Source: Lachnospiraceae bacterium (GTDB lineage: Bacteria > Bacillota > Clostridia > Lachnospirales > Lachnospiraceae). Taken from it: a DNA stretch of 64,000 nt. The stretch is from positions 25,539-89,538 of the forward strand of contig JAFUZJ010000014.1 of the NCBI GenBank assembly GCA_017476665.1. Direction: 5' to 3'. The notes beneath the pieces were generated by a model. That model searched no databases, was not told the DNA's origin, and worked only from the letters and a program-made list of their open reading frames with translations. This document shows positions 25,714-34,203 of the stretch, in pieces. Each line of letters begins with the position of its first letter. Position 1 is the first letter of the stretch. Position numbers and translations under genes: made by a program.

Positions 25714-25974
25714 ATGAACAGAAAGAATTTGCCTCTGATTCTGATGCTGATAGCCGGGGCAGTAACCTGCGTGATCAATCTGATCCGCCAATATTCCATC
25801 ATAAGCCAGCTGACAGTGCTGCTCATCGTGTTAGTTTTGTTCTACGCGCTGGGCAGTCTGATAAAATGGACGCTGGATTATTTTGATGAGCAGAATGAGA
25901 ACTTTTTTTCCGGTGAAGGTGAAGTCATAGAGAAGGAATCGGAGCAGATGGGAGGTGACGGTTCCGATGGATGA
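25714..25974 (+). CDS. Small membrane protein between cheD and fliA
   Basis: An 86-aa protein from ATG 25714 (GAGG 6 bases upstream). Two transmembrane helices are visible, at about 6-24 (LPLILMLIAGAVTCVINLI) and 28-52 (ISQLTVLLIVLVLFYALGSL), followed by an acidic tail. Its 3' end overlaps the fliA start by 8 bases, and the fliA Shine-Dalgarno lies inside it, so its translation is likely coupled to fliA. I do not recognise a named family. Similar small membrane genes occur at this place in related operons, as far as I recall. Confidence 0.75.
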   Translation: MNRKNLPLILMLIAGAVTCVINLIRQYSIISQLTVLLIVLVLFYALGSLIKWTLDYFDEQNENFFSGEGEVIEKESEQMGGDGSDG

Positions 25975-26737
25975 AGCAGGCAGGAAAAAACTGCTGGAGG
26001 ATTATGCGAAGTCAAAAACTCCGGAGCTGCGGGAAAAAATAATATTGGAATACGCACCTTTGGTCAAAGTGGTAGCAGGGCGTTTAAGCATGTACCTGGG
26101 CTACAATGTGGAGTATGAGGATCTGGTCAGTTACGGGATCTTCGGGTTGATTGATGCCATTGATAAGTTCGATTACATGAAAGAGGTAAAGTTTGAGACC
26201 TACGCGAGTCTGCGTATTCGGGGCTCTATTCTGGATCAGATCCGAAAAATGGACTGGATTCCGAGGACAATCCGCCAGAAACAAAAAAAGATAGAGAGCT
26301 GTATCCGGGAGATCGAACAGGCAACCGGACATGCGGCATCGGATGAGGAGATTGCAAAGGCTCTGGGCATTACCGACGATGAGTTCCTGGAATGGCAGTC
26401 GCAGATGAAGATCACCGGACTTGTCTCCCTGAATGAATTTATGGAGCAGGGCAGCGATGTATCTCAGGATTACAGCAGACATACCACATCTCAGTTTGCC
26501 GGACCGGAGGAAAGCATTGAGAAAGCGGAACTGGCAAAGATGTTGGGAGAGGCCTTGGAACTTCTCACAGAGAAGGAACAGAAAGTGATCACATTGTATT
26601 ATTATGAGGATCTGACGTTGAAAGAAATCAGTAACATTTTGGAGGTATCGGAGTCCAGAATTTCGCAGTTACATACCAGGGCGCTTCAGAAGATGAGGAC
26701 AAAGATGGGTGCCTACATGGGATTATTGAAGGACTGA
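25967..26737 (+). CDS. fliA: Flagellar sigma factor FliA / SigD (sigma-28)
   Basis: A 256-aa alternative sigma factor for late flagellar and chemotaxis genes. Region 2 shows LVSYGIFGLIDAIDKFDYMK and FETYASLRIRGSILDQIRK, region 3 has WIPRTIRQKQKKIE, and region 4 has LTEKEQKVITLYYYEDLTLKEISNILEVSESRISQLH. Start ATG 25967 is chosen because a perfect GGAGGTGA at 25951-25958 lies 8 bases upstream; the in-frame GTG at 25955 overlaps that site. No anti-sigma FlgM gene is in the window. Confidence 0.96.
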   Translation: MDEAGRKKLLEDYAKSKTPELREKIILEYAPLVKVVAGRLSMYLGYNVEYEDLVSYGIFGLIDAIDKFDYMKEVKFETYASLRIRGSILDQIRKMDWIPRTIRQKQKKIESCIREIEQATGHAASDEEIAKALGITDDEFLEWQSQMKITGLVSLNEFMEQGSDVSQDYSRHTTSQFAGPEESIEKAELAKMLGEALELLTEKEQKVITLYYYEDLTLKEISNILEVSESRISQLHTRALQKMRTKMGAYMGLLKD

Positions 26738-26771
26738 GATTCTACGGACATTCGGGCAGGCAGGAGGAAAT

Positions 26772-28367
26772 ATGGAGAACGGATACTTTCAACTGATCAA
26801 TGTAGCCCCCAGCGGGTTCGGCATCAAATTTTTCCCGCCGAAGGATGGGGGGGAGCCGCTTCAGATCGCAGAACTGACGGAGTGGCTTGAATTTCAGAGA
26901 ATTCCATATGATATCAAAGTGCTGAATCAGTTCCTGGCATCCGGCCGCGAGATTGCCTGCCAGGTCGGAATCGGCGGATGTCCCGCCGTCAGGGAGACTT
27001 ATAAACTGACTGTTTCGCCCGATGGCATGCAGGCAGTCGTGCGCTTTTATCCGCCTTCGGAGAACGGCGTGCGCATGAACCTGAATGAGTTGATGACGGA
27101 TCTGAAATATAAAAATATTGTCTCCGGCATCCAGATGCAGGAGGTGCAGGGACACTTCCAGACTGCCGGAAAGTATTGCACAGATATCGTGGTCGCAAAA
27201 GGAAAGGAACCCCGTCATGGCACGGATGCGAAAATCCAGTATTTCTTTAACACAGATCTGAAGATTCAGCCTACGATGCGGGAGGACGGAAGCGTAGATT
27301 ATTTCCATCTGAATATGATCAATCCCTGCCATGTGGGCGATGTGCTGGCAAAGATCATACCGGAGGATGTGGGGGAAGAAGGCGTCACTATTTTCGGAAG
27401 CCGTGTGAAACCCAGAGAGGTGAAAAGGGCCGTTCTGAAATACGGACACCATGTGGAGCTGACTCCGGATAAGCTGGCCATCAAATCTCTGGTGGAAGGT
27501 CATGTGATGCTGGTGGAGGACAAGGTGTTTGTGTCCGATGTCTATACCGTGGAAAATGTGGATCTTTCTACCGGAAACATTGATTTCAGCGGCAGCGTAC
27601 AGATCAACGGCAATGTATCCGCAAATTATGTTGTGCGTTCCGGCGGCAACGTGGTGATCAACGGTGTGGTGGAAGGCGCTCATATATATGCCCAGGGAAA
27701 CATCGTGATCGCGCGCGGCATGAACGGAATGGGAAAGGGAACGCTGGATGCGGGCGGCAATGTCATCGCAAAGTTTATTGAAGGTGCCACTGTATCTGCG
27801 GAAAACGGCTATGTCAATACAGAGTCCATCATGCACAGCGATGTGTCGGCTGGAGATGAGATTGTGGTGAACGGCAAGAAGGGGCTGATCACAGGCGGTC
27901 ATATCCAGGCGGCGCGCAAGGTGACGGCAAAGACACTGGGCGCTGAGATGGGCGCACATACGATCATTGAGGTCGGTGTGAATCCTGCATTGAAGAAGGA
28001 ATATATCAATATCCAGAAAGAGATGGCGGAGCTGACCAAGAACGTCCGGAATGCGCAGCCGGTTCTGGCGAATTTTACGGAGAAGCGCGCCAAAGGGGTT
28101 AACTTTACCCAGGAGCAGATGAAGTATGTCAAATCCGTGGCAGCGGAACTGGAGCAAAATAAGACTCAGTTGATTGAACTGAACGCAAAAATGGCGGAAC
28201 TGGAGCGGCAGATGGATGATCAGAAGAAAGCATCCGTGGAAGTGACCGGGGAGGTATATCCCGGAACCACGATTGTAATCGGTGAGAGCTCCATGGTAGT
28301 GCAGAGCGGTTTTAAATTCTGTAAATTTGAACGGGTAAACGGCGAAGTGAAGATGATGCCGCTTTAA
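26772..28367 (+). CDS. fapA: FapA/DUF342 family protein
   Basis: A 531-aa protein of the DUF342 (flagellar assembly protein A) family. The N-terminal half is a mixed alpha/beta domain. From about 255 to 400 it has Gly/Asn-rich beta-solenoid repeats (for example SGGNVVINGVVEGAHIYAQG and LDAGGNVIAKFIEGATVSAE). A coiled coil follows at about 410-490 and then a short beta domain. The family is common in clostridial fla operons; one member is linked to flagellar assembly, but the mechanism is unknown. AGGAGG lies 4 bases before ATG 26772. Confidence 0.88.
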   Translation: MENGYFQLINVAPSGFGIKFFPPKDGGEPLQIAELTEWLEFQRIPYDIKVLNQFLASGREIACQVGIGGCPAVRETYKLTVSPDGMQAVVRFYPPSENGVRMNLNELMTDLKYKNIVSGIQMQEVQGHFQTAGKYCTDIVVAKGKEPRHGTDAKIQYFFNTDLKIQPTMREDGSVDYFHLNMINPCHVGDVLAKIIPEDVGEEGVTIFGSRVKPREVKRAVLKYGHHVELTPDKLAIKSLVEGHVMLVEDKVFVSDVYTVENVDLSTGNIDFSGSVQINGNVSANYVVRSGGNVVINGVVEGAHIYAQGNIVIARGMNGMGKGTLDAGGNVIAKFIEGATVSAENGYVNTESIMHSDVSAGDEIVVNGKKGLITGGHIQAARKVTAKTLGAEMGAHTIIEVGVNPALKKEYINIQKEMAELTKNVRNAQPVLANFTEKRAKGVNFTQEQMKYVKSVAAELEQNKTQLIELNAKMAELERQMDDQKKASVEVTGEVYPGTTIVIGESSMVVQSGFKFCKFERVNGEVKMMPL

Positions 28368-28387
28368 GATCGGCAGGAGGTGCAGGG

Positions 28388-28696
28388 ATGGCGATTGGCG
28401 GAATAGATCTGACGACGATCAGTCGTACGCAGGATTATACAACGATCAAGCAGAATGAAGACAATAAAAGCATGATGGATCAAAACAATCTTATCCATCA
28501 GGAGCAGAAGAATGAGACAGCCAAGGCTACCACCGTGGTTGACAGTGACAATGCTGACTGGCATAATAAGAAACAGGACGCCAGAGAGAAAGGCAGCAAT
28601 GAATACGCCGGTGACGGCGGGAAAAAAAGAGACAAGAGAGAAAGTCAGGATCGCGTGATCGTAAAGGGCCGCGGAGGATTTGACCTGAAGATCTGA
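28388..28696 (+). CDS. Small charged protein of fla operon, unknown function
   Basis: A 102-aa very polar protein with no signal peptide or membrane helix. It is rich in Lys, Asp, Asn and Gln and ends in VIVKGRGGFDLKI. AGGAGG precedes ATG 28388. It sits between fapA and a membrane-anchored coiled-coil gene with gaps of 20 and 10 bases, so it belongs to the same transcript. I do not recognise a characterised family. The composition suggests a largely disordered protein. Confidence 0.7.
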   Translation: MAIGGIDLTTISRTQDYTTIKQNEDNKSMMDQNNLIHQEQKNETAKATTVVDSDNADWHNKKQDAREKGSNEYAGDGGKKRDKRESQDRVIVKGRGGFDLKI

Positions 28697-28706
28697 GGAG
28701 AACAGA

Positions 28707-29435
28707 ATGGGAATTTTGGAGATAGTACTTCTTTTGGCCGGGGCAGCGGTGGCAATCGTCAGTTTTGTGATCCCCTCTCAAAAAGAAGAGATGCCGAAAG
28801 AATCGAAAAAAATGGCACAGGACGAAGTTCGGGCGATCATAGACAAGGAGATGGATCTGATCCGTCAGCATGTGGATGATGTGGTGGATGAGTCCATCGA
28901 GTATGCGGTGGAGAAGACGGAGCGTTCCCTGGAGCGGCTGACCAACGAAAAGATTATGGCGGTCAATGAGTATTCGGATACGGTTTTACGGGAGATCCAT
29001 AAGAATCATGAGGAAGCCATGTTTCTGTATGATATGCTGAATGCAAAGCATACAAATATCAAGAATACGGTGTCGGAGGTGAACCGTACCGTAAAGGAAG
29101 CGGCTGAGAGAAAGCAGGAAGCGGAAGCTGAGGCGGATGCGTTCCGTCAGTTAAAACCGGAACCGGTTGCGGAAGCGGTGAAGACTGTGGAAGCGGTACC
29201 GGCTCAGAATGCGCAGGTCGTTTCTCCAGTTGTGATGGATTTCATGACTTCCGGACAAAAAGCCGGCGTAGCCAACAATAACGGACGGATTCTGGAACTG
29301 CATAAGCAGGGAATGTCCAAAACGGCGATTGCAAAAGAGCTGGGACTTGGTGTGGGGGAGGTCAAGCTGGTGATCGACCTCTACAATAATTTATTTATCC
29401 GGGAAGATGCCGCAGAGTCAGGAGCAGAAAGTTAA
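28707..29435 (+). CDS. Membrane-anchored coiled-coil protein with C-terminal helix-turn-helix (DUF6115-like)
   Basis: A 242-aa protein with an N-terminal transmembrane helix (about 2-22, ILEIVLLLAGAAVAIVSFVI), a long charged helical region (about 30-160), a Pro/Ala-rich linker, and a C-terminal helix-turn-helix-like segment ILELHKQGMSKTAIAKELGL followed by VGEVKLVIDLY. This layout matches the DUF6115-type proteins I associate with clostridial fla operons. The function is unknown. The pairing of a membrane anchor with a DNA-binding-like motif is unusual. RBS GAGGAG lies 9 bases before ATG 28707. Confidence 0.75.
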   Translation: MGILEIVLLLAGAAVAIVSFVIPSQKEEMPKESKKMAQDEVRAIIDKEMDLIRQHVDDVVDESIEYAVEKTERSLERLTNEKIMAVNEYSDTVLREIHKNHEEAMFLYDMLNAKHTNIKNTVSEVNRTVKEAAERKQEAEAEADAFRQLKPEPVAEAVKTVEAVPAQNAQVVSPVVMDFMTSGQKAGVANNNGRILELHKQGMSKTAIAKELGLGVGEVKLVIDLYNNLFIREDAAESGAES

Positions 29436-29437
29436 AA

Positions 29438-30091
29438 ATGAAATTGAAATATTATTTGCGCGGATTGGCCACAGGACTTGTGATCGCCACGCTTATCCTT
29501 ACAATTGCAAACAGAGATAACAAGCCGCTCACCGACTCGCAGATCAGACAGCGCGCAGCCGAGCTGGGAATGATAGACGGCGACAGCCTGAAGCTGTCTG
29601 CATTGCAGAGCAGTGCACCGCAGGCAGAACCTGGCGGTACAGCAGAACCTGGTGGTTCTGCGGAGTCGAGTACTGCAGCGGAGTCAAGCAGTGTTGCAGA
29701 GCCAAGCAGTGCAACAGAACCTGGCGGTACAGCAGAACCTGGTGGTTCTGCGGAGTCAAGTGCTGCAGCGGAGTCAAGCAGTGTTGCGGAACCCAGCAGT
29801 ATAGCAGAATCCAGCAGTGCAGCAGAATCCAGCAGCACAGCAGAGCCCGGCAGTTCGGAAACGCCCAGCCGGCCTGTGGGTACGGACGGTGCAGTCACGA
29901 TCGTTATTTCCGGCGGCGCAACTTCCTACACGGTCAGCAAGGATCTGGCAGCTGCTGGATTGGTGGAAGATGCCAAAGCATATGATGCATTTCTGTGTGA
30001 CAACGGCTATGCGCATACGATCCGCGTGGGAACCTATGAGATCCTTCCCGGTACAAGCGGGGAAGAAATCGCAAAAATGATCGCACGATAA
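29438..30091 (+). CDS. MltG/YceG LysM-like domain protein with Ser-rich repeat linker
   Basis: A 217-aa protein with an N-terminal membrane helix (about 8-26, LATGLVIATLILTIA), a linker of repeats such as AEPGGTAEPGGSAESS and AESSSVAEPSS (about residues 62-145), and a C-terminal domain of about 65 residues. That domain (SKDLAAAGLVEDAKAYDAFL then IRVGTYEILPGTSGEEIAKM) resembles the LysM-like N-domain of MltG/YceG. The catalytic transglycosylase part of MltG is missing. It probably binds or senses the cell wall; this is inference. It is the last gene before the terminator at 30092. Confidence 0.7.
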   Translation: MKLKYYLRGLATGLVIATLILTIANRDNKPLTDSQIRQRAAELGMIDGDSLKLSALQSSAPQAEPGGTAEPGGSAESSTAAESSSVAEPSSATEPGGTAEPGGSAESSAAAESSSVAEPSSIAESSSAAESSSTAEPGSSETPSRPVGTDGAVTIVISGGATSYTVSKDLAAAGLVEDAKAYDAFLCDNGYAHTIRVGTYEILPGTSGEEIAKMIAR

Positions 30092-30117
30092 AAAAACCCC
30101 TTGCATAGGGGTTTTTC
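30092..30117 (+). terminator. Intrinsic terminator of the fla/che operon
   Basis: AAAAACCCC at 30092-30100 pairs perfectly with GGGGTTTTT at 30108-30116, with a 7-base loop. It starts directly after the stop of the last operon gene. The A/T arms make it bidirectional in form. The loop contains the -35 element of the next promoter. Confidence 0.85.
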
Positions 30118-30129
30118 TTATGCTATAAT
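30101..30129 (+). promoter_or_regulatory. rpsB-tsf promoter with -35 inside the terminator loop
   Basis: TTGCAT at 30101-30106 and TATAAT at 30124-30129 with a 17-base spacer. The -35 lies exactly in the loop of the upstream terminator. The expected start near 30136 gives a leader of about 155 bases before rpsB. Confidence 0.75.
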
Positions 30130-30135
30130 TTAGGA

Positions 30136-30293
30136 GTTGTGACTATAAAACACGCTTTTTCGATTTGTCGGCGGTGTTCCTAAGGGCGGCAGTAACGCTG
30201 GCCTATGGAATCTCCGGCAGAGAGAACCGGGCTTTAACGCAGCCCAGGCGGAAAAGAAAGAGCGGAAGAATCTAACCAAATGGAGGGAAAGAC
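30136..30293 (+). promoter_or_regulatory. Structured 5' leader of rpsB
   Basis: A 158-base untranslated leader rich in short complementary runs: CCTAAGGGC near 30178 with GCCTATGG near 30200 around GGCAGTAACGCTG, and CTCCGG with CCGGG near 30211-30231. Ribosomal protein leaders often bind their own product, here S2. I cannot assign it to a known leader family. It contains no open reading frame of note. Confidence 0.4.
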
Positions 30294-31049
30294 ATGAGCG
30301 TTATTTCTATGAAACAGTTACTTGAAGCAGGTGTTCATTTCGGACATCAGACCAGAAGATGGAACCCTAAGATGGCTCCTTACATCTTCACCGAGAGAAA
30401 CGGTATCCACATCATCGATCTGCAGAAGTCTGTAGTGAAGGTTGACGAGGCATATCGTGCAATCTCCGAGATCGCAGCACAGGGCGGCACCATCCTGTTC
30501 GTCGGTACCAAGAAGCAGGCACAGGATGCTGTGAAGACCGAGGCTGAGCGCTGCGGTATGTACTATGTAAATGAGAGATGGTTGGGCGGTATGCTCACCA
30601 ACTTCAGAACCATCCAGTCCCGTATCGAGAGACTGCACAAGATCGAGACCATGTCCGAGGACGGTACTTTCGATGTGCTGCCCAAGAAAGAGGTTATCGC
30701 ACTGAAAAAAGAGTGGGAGAAGCTGGAGAAGAACTTGGGCGGTATCAAGAATATGACCAGAATTCCCGATGCTATCTTTGTAGTAGACCCCAAGAAGGAG
30801 AGAATCTGTGTACAGGAGGCTCATTCCCTTGGCATTACTTTGATCGGTATCGGCGATACCAACTGTGATCCCGAGGAGCTGGATTACATCATACCCGGTA
30901 ACGATGATGCTATCAGAGCCGTAAAACTGATTGTTTCCAAGATGGCAGATGCTGTGATCGAAGCAAATCAGGGTGAGGCTGTTTACACCGAGGCTGATAC
31001 TGCTGTGGAGAATGCAGAGGATATCGAAGAGGTTGCAGACGCTGAATAA
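30294..31049 (+). CDS. rpsB: 30S ribosomal protein S2
   Basis: A 251-aa ribosomal protein. It has the S2 signatures [51 protein letters not shown] and [20 protein letters not shown]. The C-terminus is acidic, as often seen. The RBS GGAGGGAAAG precedes ATG 30294. tsf follows 44 bases downstream, the near-universal rpsB-tsf pair. Confidence 0.98.
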   Translation: MSVISMKQLLEAGVHFGHQTRRWNPKMAPYIFTERNGIHIIDLQKSVVKVDEAYRAISEIAAQGGTILFVGTKKQAQDAVKTEAERCGMYYVNERWLGGMLTNFRTIQSRIERLHKIETMSEDGTFDVLPKKEVIALKKEWEKLEKNLGGIKNMTRIPDAIFVVDPKKERICVQEAHSLGITLIGIGDTNCDPEELDYIIPGNDDAIRAVKLIVSKMADAVIEANQGEAVYTEADTAVENAEDIEEVADAE

Positions 31050-31093
31050 CAGCATGAAATAGAATGACTAAGTATATCAGGAGGAAGACAGAC

Positions 31094-32176
31094 ATGGCAA
31101 ATATTACAGCAGCTATGGTAAAAGAGCTGAGAGAGTCTACCGGTGCCGGCATGATGGAGTGCAAGAAGGCGCTGACCGAGACCGACGGCGATATGGAAGC
31201 AGCTGTGGAAGTGCTCAGAAAGAGCGGCGCAGCGAAAGCAGAGAAGAAGGCAAGCAGAATTGCAGCAGAGGGTATTACCCGTGTTGCGATCAATGGCAAT
31301 ACTGCAGTGGTTGTTGAAGTAAACTCCGAGACAGACTTCGTGGCAAAGAATGAAGTATTCCAGAATTTTGTACAGTCTGTTGCGGATCAGGCACTTGCTT
31401 CTGACTTAAACGGCGGCAAGAACGGCGAGGATGTGGAAGCACTGCTTTCACAGAACGGTCTGAAGGATGCGCTGGTTGAGAAGACTGCTACCATCGGTGA
31501 GAAGCTTTCCATCCGAAGATTTGAGAAGGTTTCCGCAGAGGCGGTTGCTTCTTACATTCATGCAGGCGGCAAGATCGGTGTTCTGGTTGCGGCAGACGGA
31601 GATGCTTCCGATGCGACAAAAGAAGCGCTGACCAATGTGGCAATGCAGGTTGCTGCGATGAATCCTCAGTACATTGACGAGAAGGATATTCCCGCAGCAG
31701 AGATGGATAAGATGAAGGAGATCACTGTTGACAGTTCCCTGAATGATCCTTTGACCCTTCCGATGCCGATCCTGAACAAGCTGATTGACAGAGCAAAGAA
31801 TGAGAAGAAGTGGAGCGATGAGGATATCGCTGTTTACGAAGAAAAGAAGAGCAATATGAAGTTCCTGGGCAACTTCCTTTCCGATGCGGCGAAGGCAGCT
31901 TTGGCAGCTTTGGCTATGGAGGATAAGGCGAACATCTCCGCAGAGAAGATGTTTGCAGGCGCTGTTGACGGACGTGTGAAGAAGCAGATCAAGGAGATCT
32001 GCCTGCTTCAGCAGACCTATGTAAAGGCTGAGGACGGCAAACAGGCTGTAGCGCAGTACCTTGCTTCCGTGAATAAGGCGATTGTGATCAAGCAGATTGT
32101 CCGTTTCGAAGTAGGCGAGGGCATGGAGAAGAAGAACGAGGATTTTGCGGCAGAGGTTGCAGCGCAGCTCGGCTAA
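31094..32176 (+). CDS. tsf: Translation elongation factor Ts
   Basis: Nucleotide exchange factor for EF-Tu. The N-domain ELRESTGAGMMECKKAL and the core VEVNSETDFVAKNE are conserved. Start ATG 31094 has AGGAGG 9 bases upstream. At 360 aa it is longer than the roughly 290 aa of B. subtilis or E. coli EF-Ts. About 50-60 extra residues lie roughly between residues 228 and 290 (around NKLIDRAKNEKKWSDEDIAV and FLGNFLSDAAKAALAAL), before the conserved VDGRVKKQIKEICLLQQ. Confidence 0.96.
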   Translation: MANITAAMVKELRESTGAGMMECKKALTETDGDMEAAVEVLRKSGAAKAEKKASRIAAEGITRVAINGNTAVVVEVNSETDFVAKNEVFQNFVQSVADQALASDLNGGKNGEDVEALLSQNGLKDALVEKTATIGEKLSIRRFEKVSAEAVASYIHAGGKIGVLVAADGDASDATKEALTNVAMQVAAMNPQYIDEKDIPAAEMDKMKEITVDSSLNDPLTLPMPILNKLIDRAKNEKKWSDEDIAVYEEKKSNMKFLGNFLSDAAKAALAALAMEDKANISAEKMFAGAVDGRVKKQIKEICLLQQTYVKAEDGKQAVAQYLASVNKAIVIKQIVRFEVGEGMEKKNEDFAAEVAAQLG

Positions 32177-32267
32177 GATGGGCGAACAGTTTCCGTTTGA
32201 AGCAGACAGGACGGCATAGCATAGGCAGAATATTAAAACTTCAGATTGGAACGTGTTGAAAATTATG

Positions 32268-32301
32268 AACAGGGGCAGAGTGATAAAAGCCCCTGTTTTT
32301 C
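32268..32301 (+). terminator. Intrinsic terminator after tsf
   Basis: AACAGGGGC at 32268-32276 pairs perfectly with GCCCCTGTT at 32289-32297, with a 12-base loop and a run of five T reaching 32300. It closes the rpsB-tsf operon and separates it from the chemoreceptor gene. Confidence 0.88.
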
Positions 32302-32350
32302 TGACCTCTATGTGAAAAATATATCAAAGCAAAGAAGGGAGCATTTTACT

Positions 32351-34114
32351 ATGAAAAAAGCTATCAGCAACATGAGTATCAAAATTAAATTATTACTGTT
32401 GACCATTCCTCTGATTGCCTGCATTGTGATCGCTGTGGTCTTTGCGGCCATTGAGATCAATGATACAGAAGAAAAAGTCACAGAAGTCTATTATGACACT
32501 TTATACAAGGTAAACAGTGAACTGACCAATGCGGACAGGGATTTCTATCAGGCCATGCTGGGAGCCACCCAGTATTATGATCTGATCAATGGCTACGGGG
32601 ATATGCCGGAGAATCTGATGGCACAGTATCTGCCGGAGAAGCTGAGCGATTATACGACCAACAAGCAGCAGGTTCTGGACAATGTGGATGCGGCTGTTGA
32701 GATTGCCAGGACCAATGAGGAGCTTTACAGAAATCTGAAGGCGGAGGATGGAAGTTCCTTTGAGGATGCGGTTGCCGCATTCAAAAAGGATTTCGCAGAG
32801 TGGGAAAAACTCTTTGATGTGGAGAAGAATACAGGTGACTGGGGAAGCTTCAACGATGAATTCACTTTGACCAGAACGACCCTGAATGATATGCAGAATG
32901 TTACCGAGCAGTGGGCGTTGGAGGAGCATGCACTTCTGGCAAAGGAGAATGCTGCGACGATCCGCAATTCGGCGATTGTATTTGCCCTGATCATTATTGT
33001 TCTGTCCGTATTTGCTGTGATGATCGTATTGCAGATCACCGGAGGAATTACGGTTGTGACCGGCAACCTGGATGAACTGGCAAAGGGAAATCTGGCTCAG
33101 AATTTCCCGGAGGATGCCCAGATCGGAAAGGATGAGGTCGGTCAGATTCAAAAGAGTGCAAAGCAGTTGGCGGAGAAGCTGCGCAATGTGATTGAGCAGA
33201 CGAAGCAGATGGCAGAGAAATTAAGCGATGCCGGATCCAATCTCTCGGATTCCGCATCCCAGGCCGCACAGGCTTCCGGACAGGTGACCGATGCGGTAAA
33301 CGAGATTTCCAAGGGGGCCGTATCCCAGGCAGAGAGTGTGGAGAGTGCTGCCGGGGATACCGATGAAATGGGCAACAATATTGAAACCATTGCCTCAAAC
33401 GTGATCGAGATGGATCAGTATGCAAATGAGATGAAGCAGGCCTGCGACACCGCTATGGATGCACTGAACAGTCTGATTCGTCAGAGTGAGGATGTGACCC
33501 TCTCTGTGAAGGATATCGGTGACAGCATTGTTTCCACCAATGAATCCGTAAAAATGATCTCTGAGTTCACGCAGGCAATCACGGATATTGCGGAGCAGAC
33601 CAACCTGCTGTCCCTGAATGCCTCTATCGAGGCGGCCAGAGCGGGAGAAGCCGGACGCGGCTTTGCGGTGGTGGCGGATGAGATCCGTCAGCTGGCAGAT
33701 CAGTCCAGCACCAGCGCCGACAAGATCCGCGGCATTGTGGATAATTTGCTGGCAAATTCCGAGGAGTCCGTGGTGGAACTGAAGAAGCTGAATGAGAGTT
33801 TTGCAGTGCAGGCGAAACAGTTGGATTCCACCAAGACCGATATGGAGACCATGTCCTCAAATGTGGGAAGTGTAAGCAATACAGCCGGTAATATCTCCGG
33901 CAAGATCTCCTCACTGACAGACTCCAAGAACGGATTGACCGAGGTGATCTCCGATCTGTCCGCGATCTCTGAGGAGAATGCGGCGGCAACAGAGGAGACC
34001 AATGCGTCCATGCAGGAGCTGAATGCGACTTTCACTTTGATCAGTGATTCCGCATCCAGACTGCAGGAGCTGGCGAAAGAACTGGAGCAGACCATCGCTT
34101 ACTTCAAGGTGTGA
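32351..34114 (+). CDS. Methyl-accepting chemotaxis protein (helical-bundle sensor)
   Basis: A 587-aa chemoreceptor from ATG 32351 (GGGAG upstream; earlier in-frame starts lie in the terminator region). There are transmembrane helices at about 12-33 and 216-238, with an all-helical extracellular domain of about 180 residues between them (many Glu, Asp, Asn). A HAMP-like segment follows. The signalling hairpin tip has [20 protein letters not shown] and [20 protein letters not shown]. The ligand is unknown. It is a single gene with no downstream partner on this strand. Confidence 0.94.
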   Translation: MKKAISNMSIKIKLLLLTIPLIACIVIAVVFAAIEINDTEEKVTEVYYDTLYKVNSELTNADRDFYQAMLGATQYYDLINGYGDMPENLMAQYLPEKLSDYTTNKQQVLDNVDAAVEIARTNEELYRNLKAEDGSSFEDAVAAFKKDFAEWEKLFDVEKNTGDWGSFNDEFTLTRTTLNDMQNVTEQWALEEHALLAKENAATIRNSAIVFALIIIVLSVFAVMIVLQITGGITVVTGNLDELAKGNLAQNFPEDAQIGKDEVGQIQKSAKQLAEKLRNVIEQTKQMAEKLSDAGSNLSDSASQAAQASGQVTDAVNEISKGAVSQAESVESAAGDTDEMGNNIETIASNVIEMDQYANEMKQACDTAMDALNSLIRQSEDVTLSVKDIGDSIVSTNESVKMISEFTQAITDIAEQTNLLSLNASIEAARAGEAGRGFAVVADEIRQLADQSSTSADKIRGIVDNLLANSEESVVELKKLNESFAVQAKQLDSTKTDMETMSSNVGSVSNTAGNISGKISSLTDSKNGLTEVISDLSAISEENAAATEETNASMQELNATFTLISDSASRLQELAKELEQTIAYFKV

Positions 34115-34143
34115 TAGGGTAAGCAGGGTTTCTTTGCAAGTGA

Positions 34144-34177
34144 CGCCCGGCATATGAATCGTATCATATGCCGGGCG
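34144..34177. terminator. Hairpin between convergent genes
   Basis: A perfect 14-bp stem pairs 34144-34157 with 34164-34177 around a 6-base loop. It lies between the chemoreceptor gene (+) and the VanZ-like gene (-), both ending here. There is no T tract on either side, so it is not a textbook intrinsic terminator. A shared transcript-end or 3'-protection hairpin is the best guess. Confidence 0.55.
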
Positions 34178-34203
34178 CAGTACTGTAATCCATTCAGAAA
34201 ATA

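Noticed and set aside
26742-28157. 471-codon minus-strand frame opposite fapA
   Set aside because: His/Leu-rich shadow of a strong plus-strand gene; no start signal and no recognisable domain.
32177-32350. FliA promoter for the chemoreceptor gene
   Set aside because: No TAAA-N15-GCCGATAT-like pair was found in this gap; only the tsf terminator is clear.
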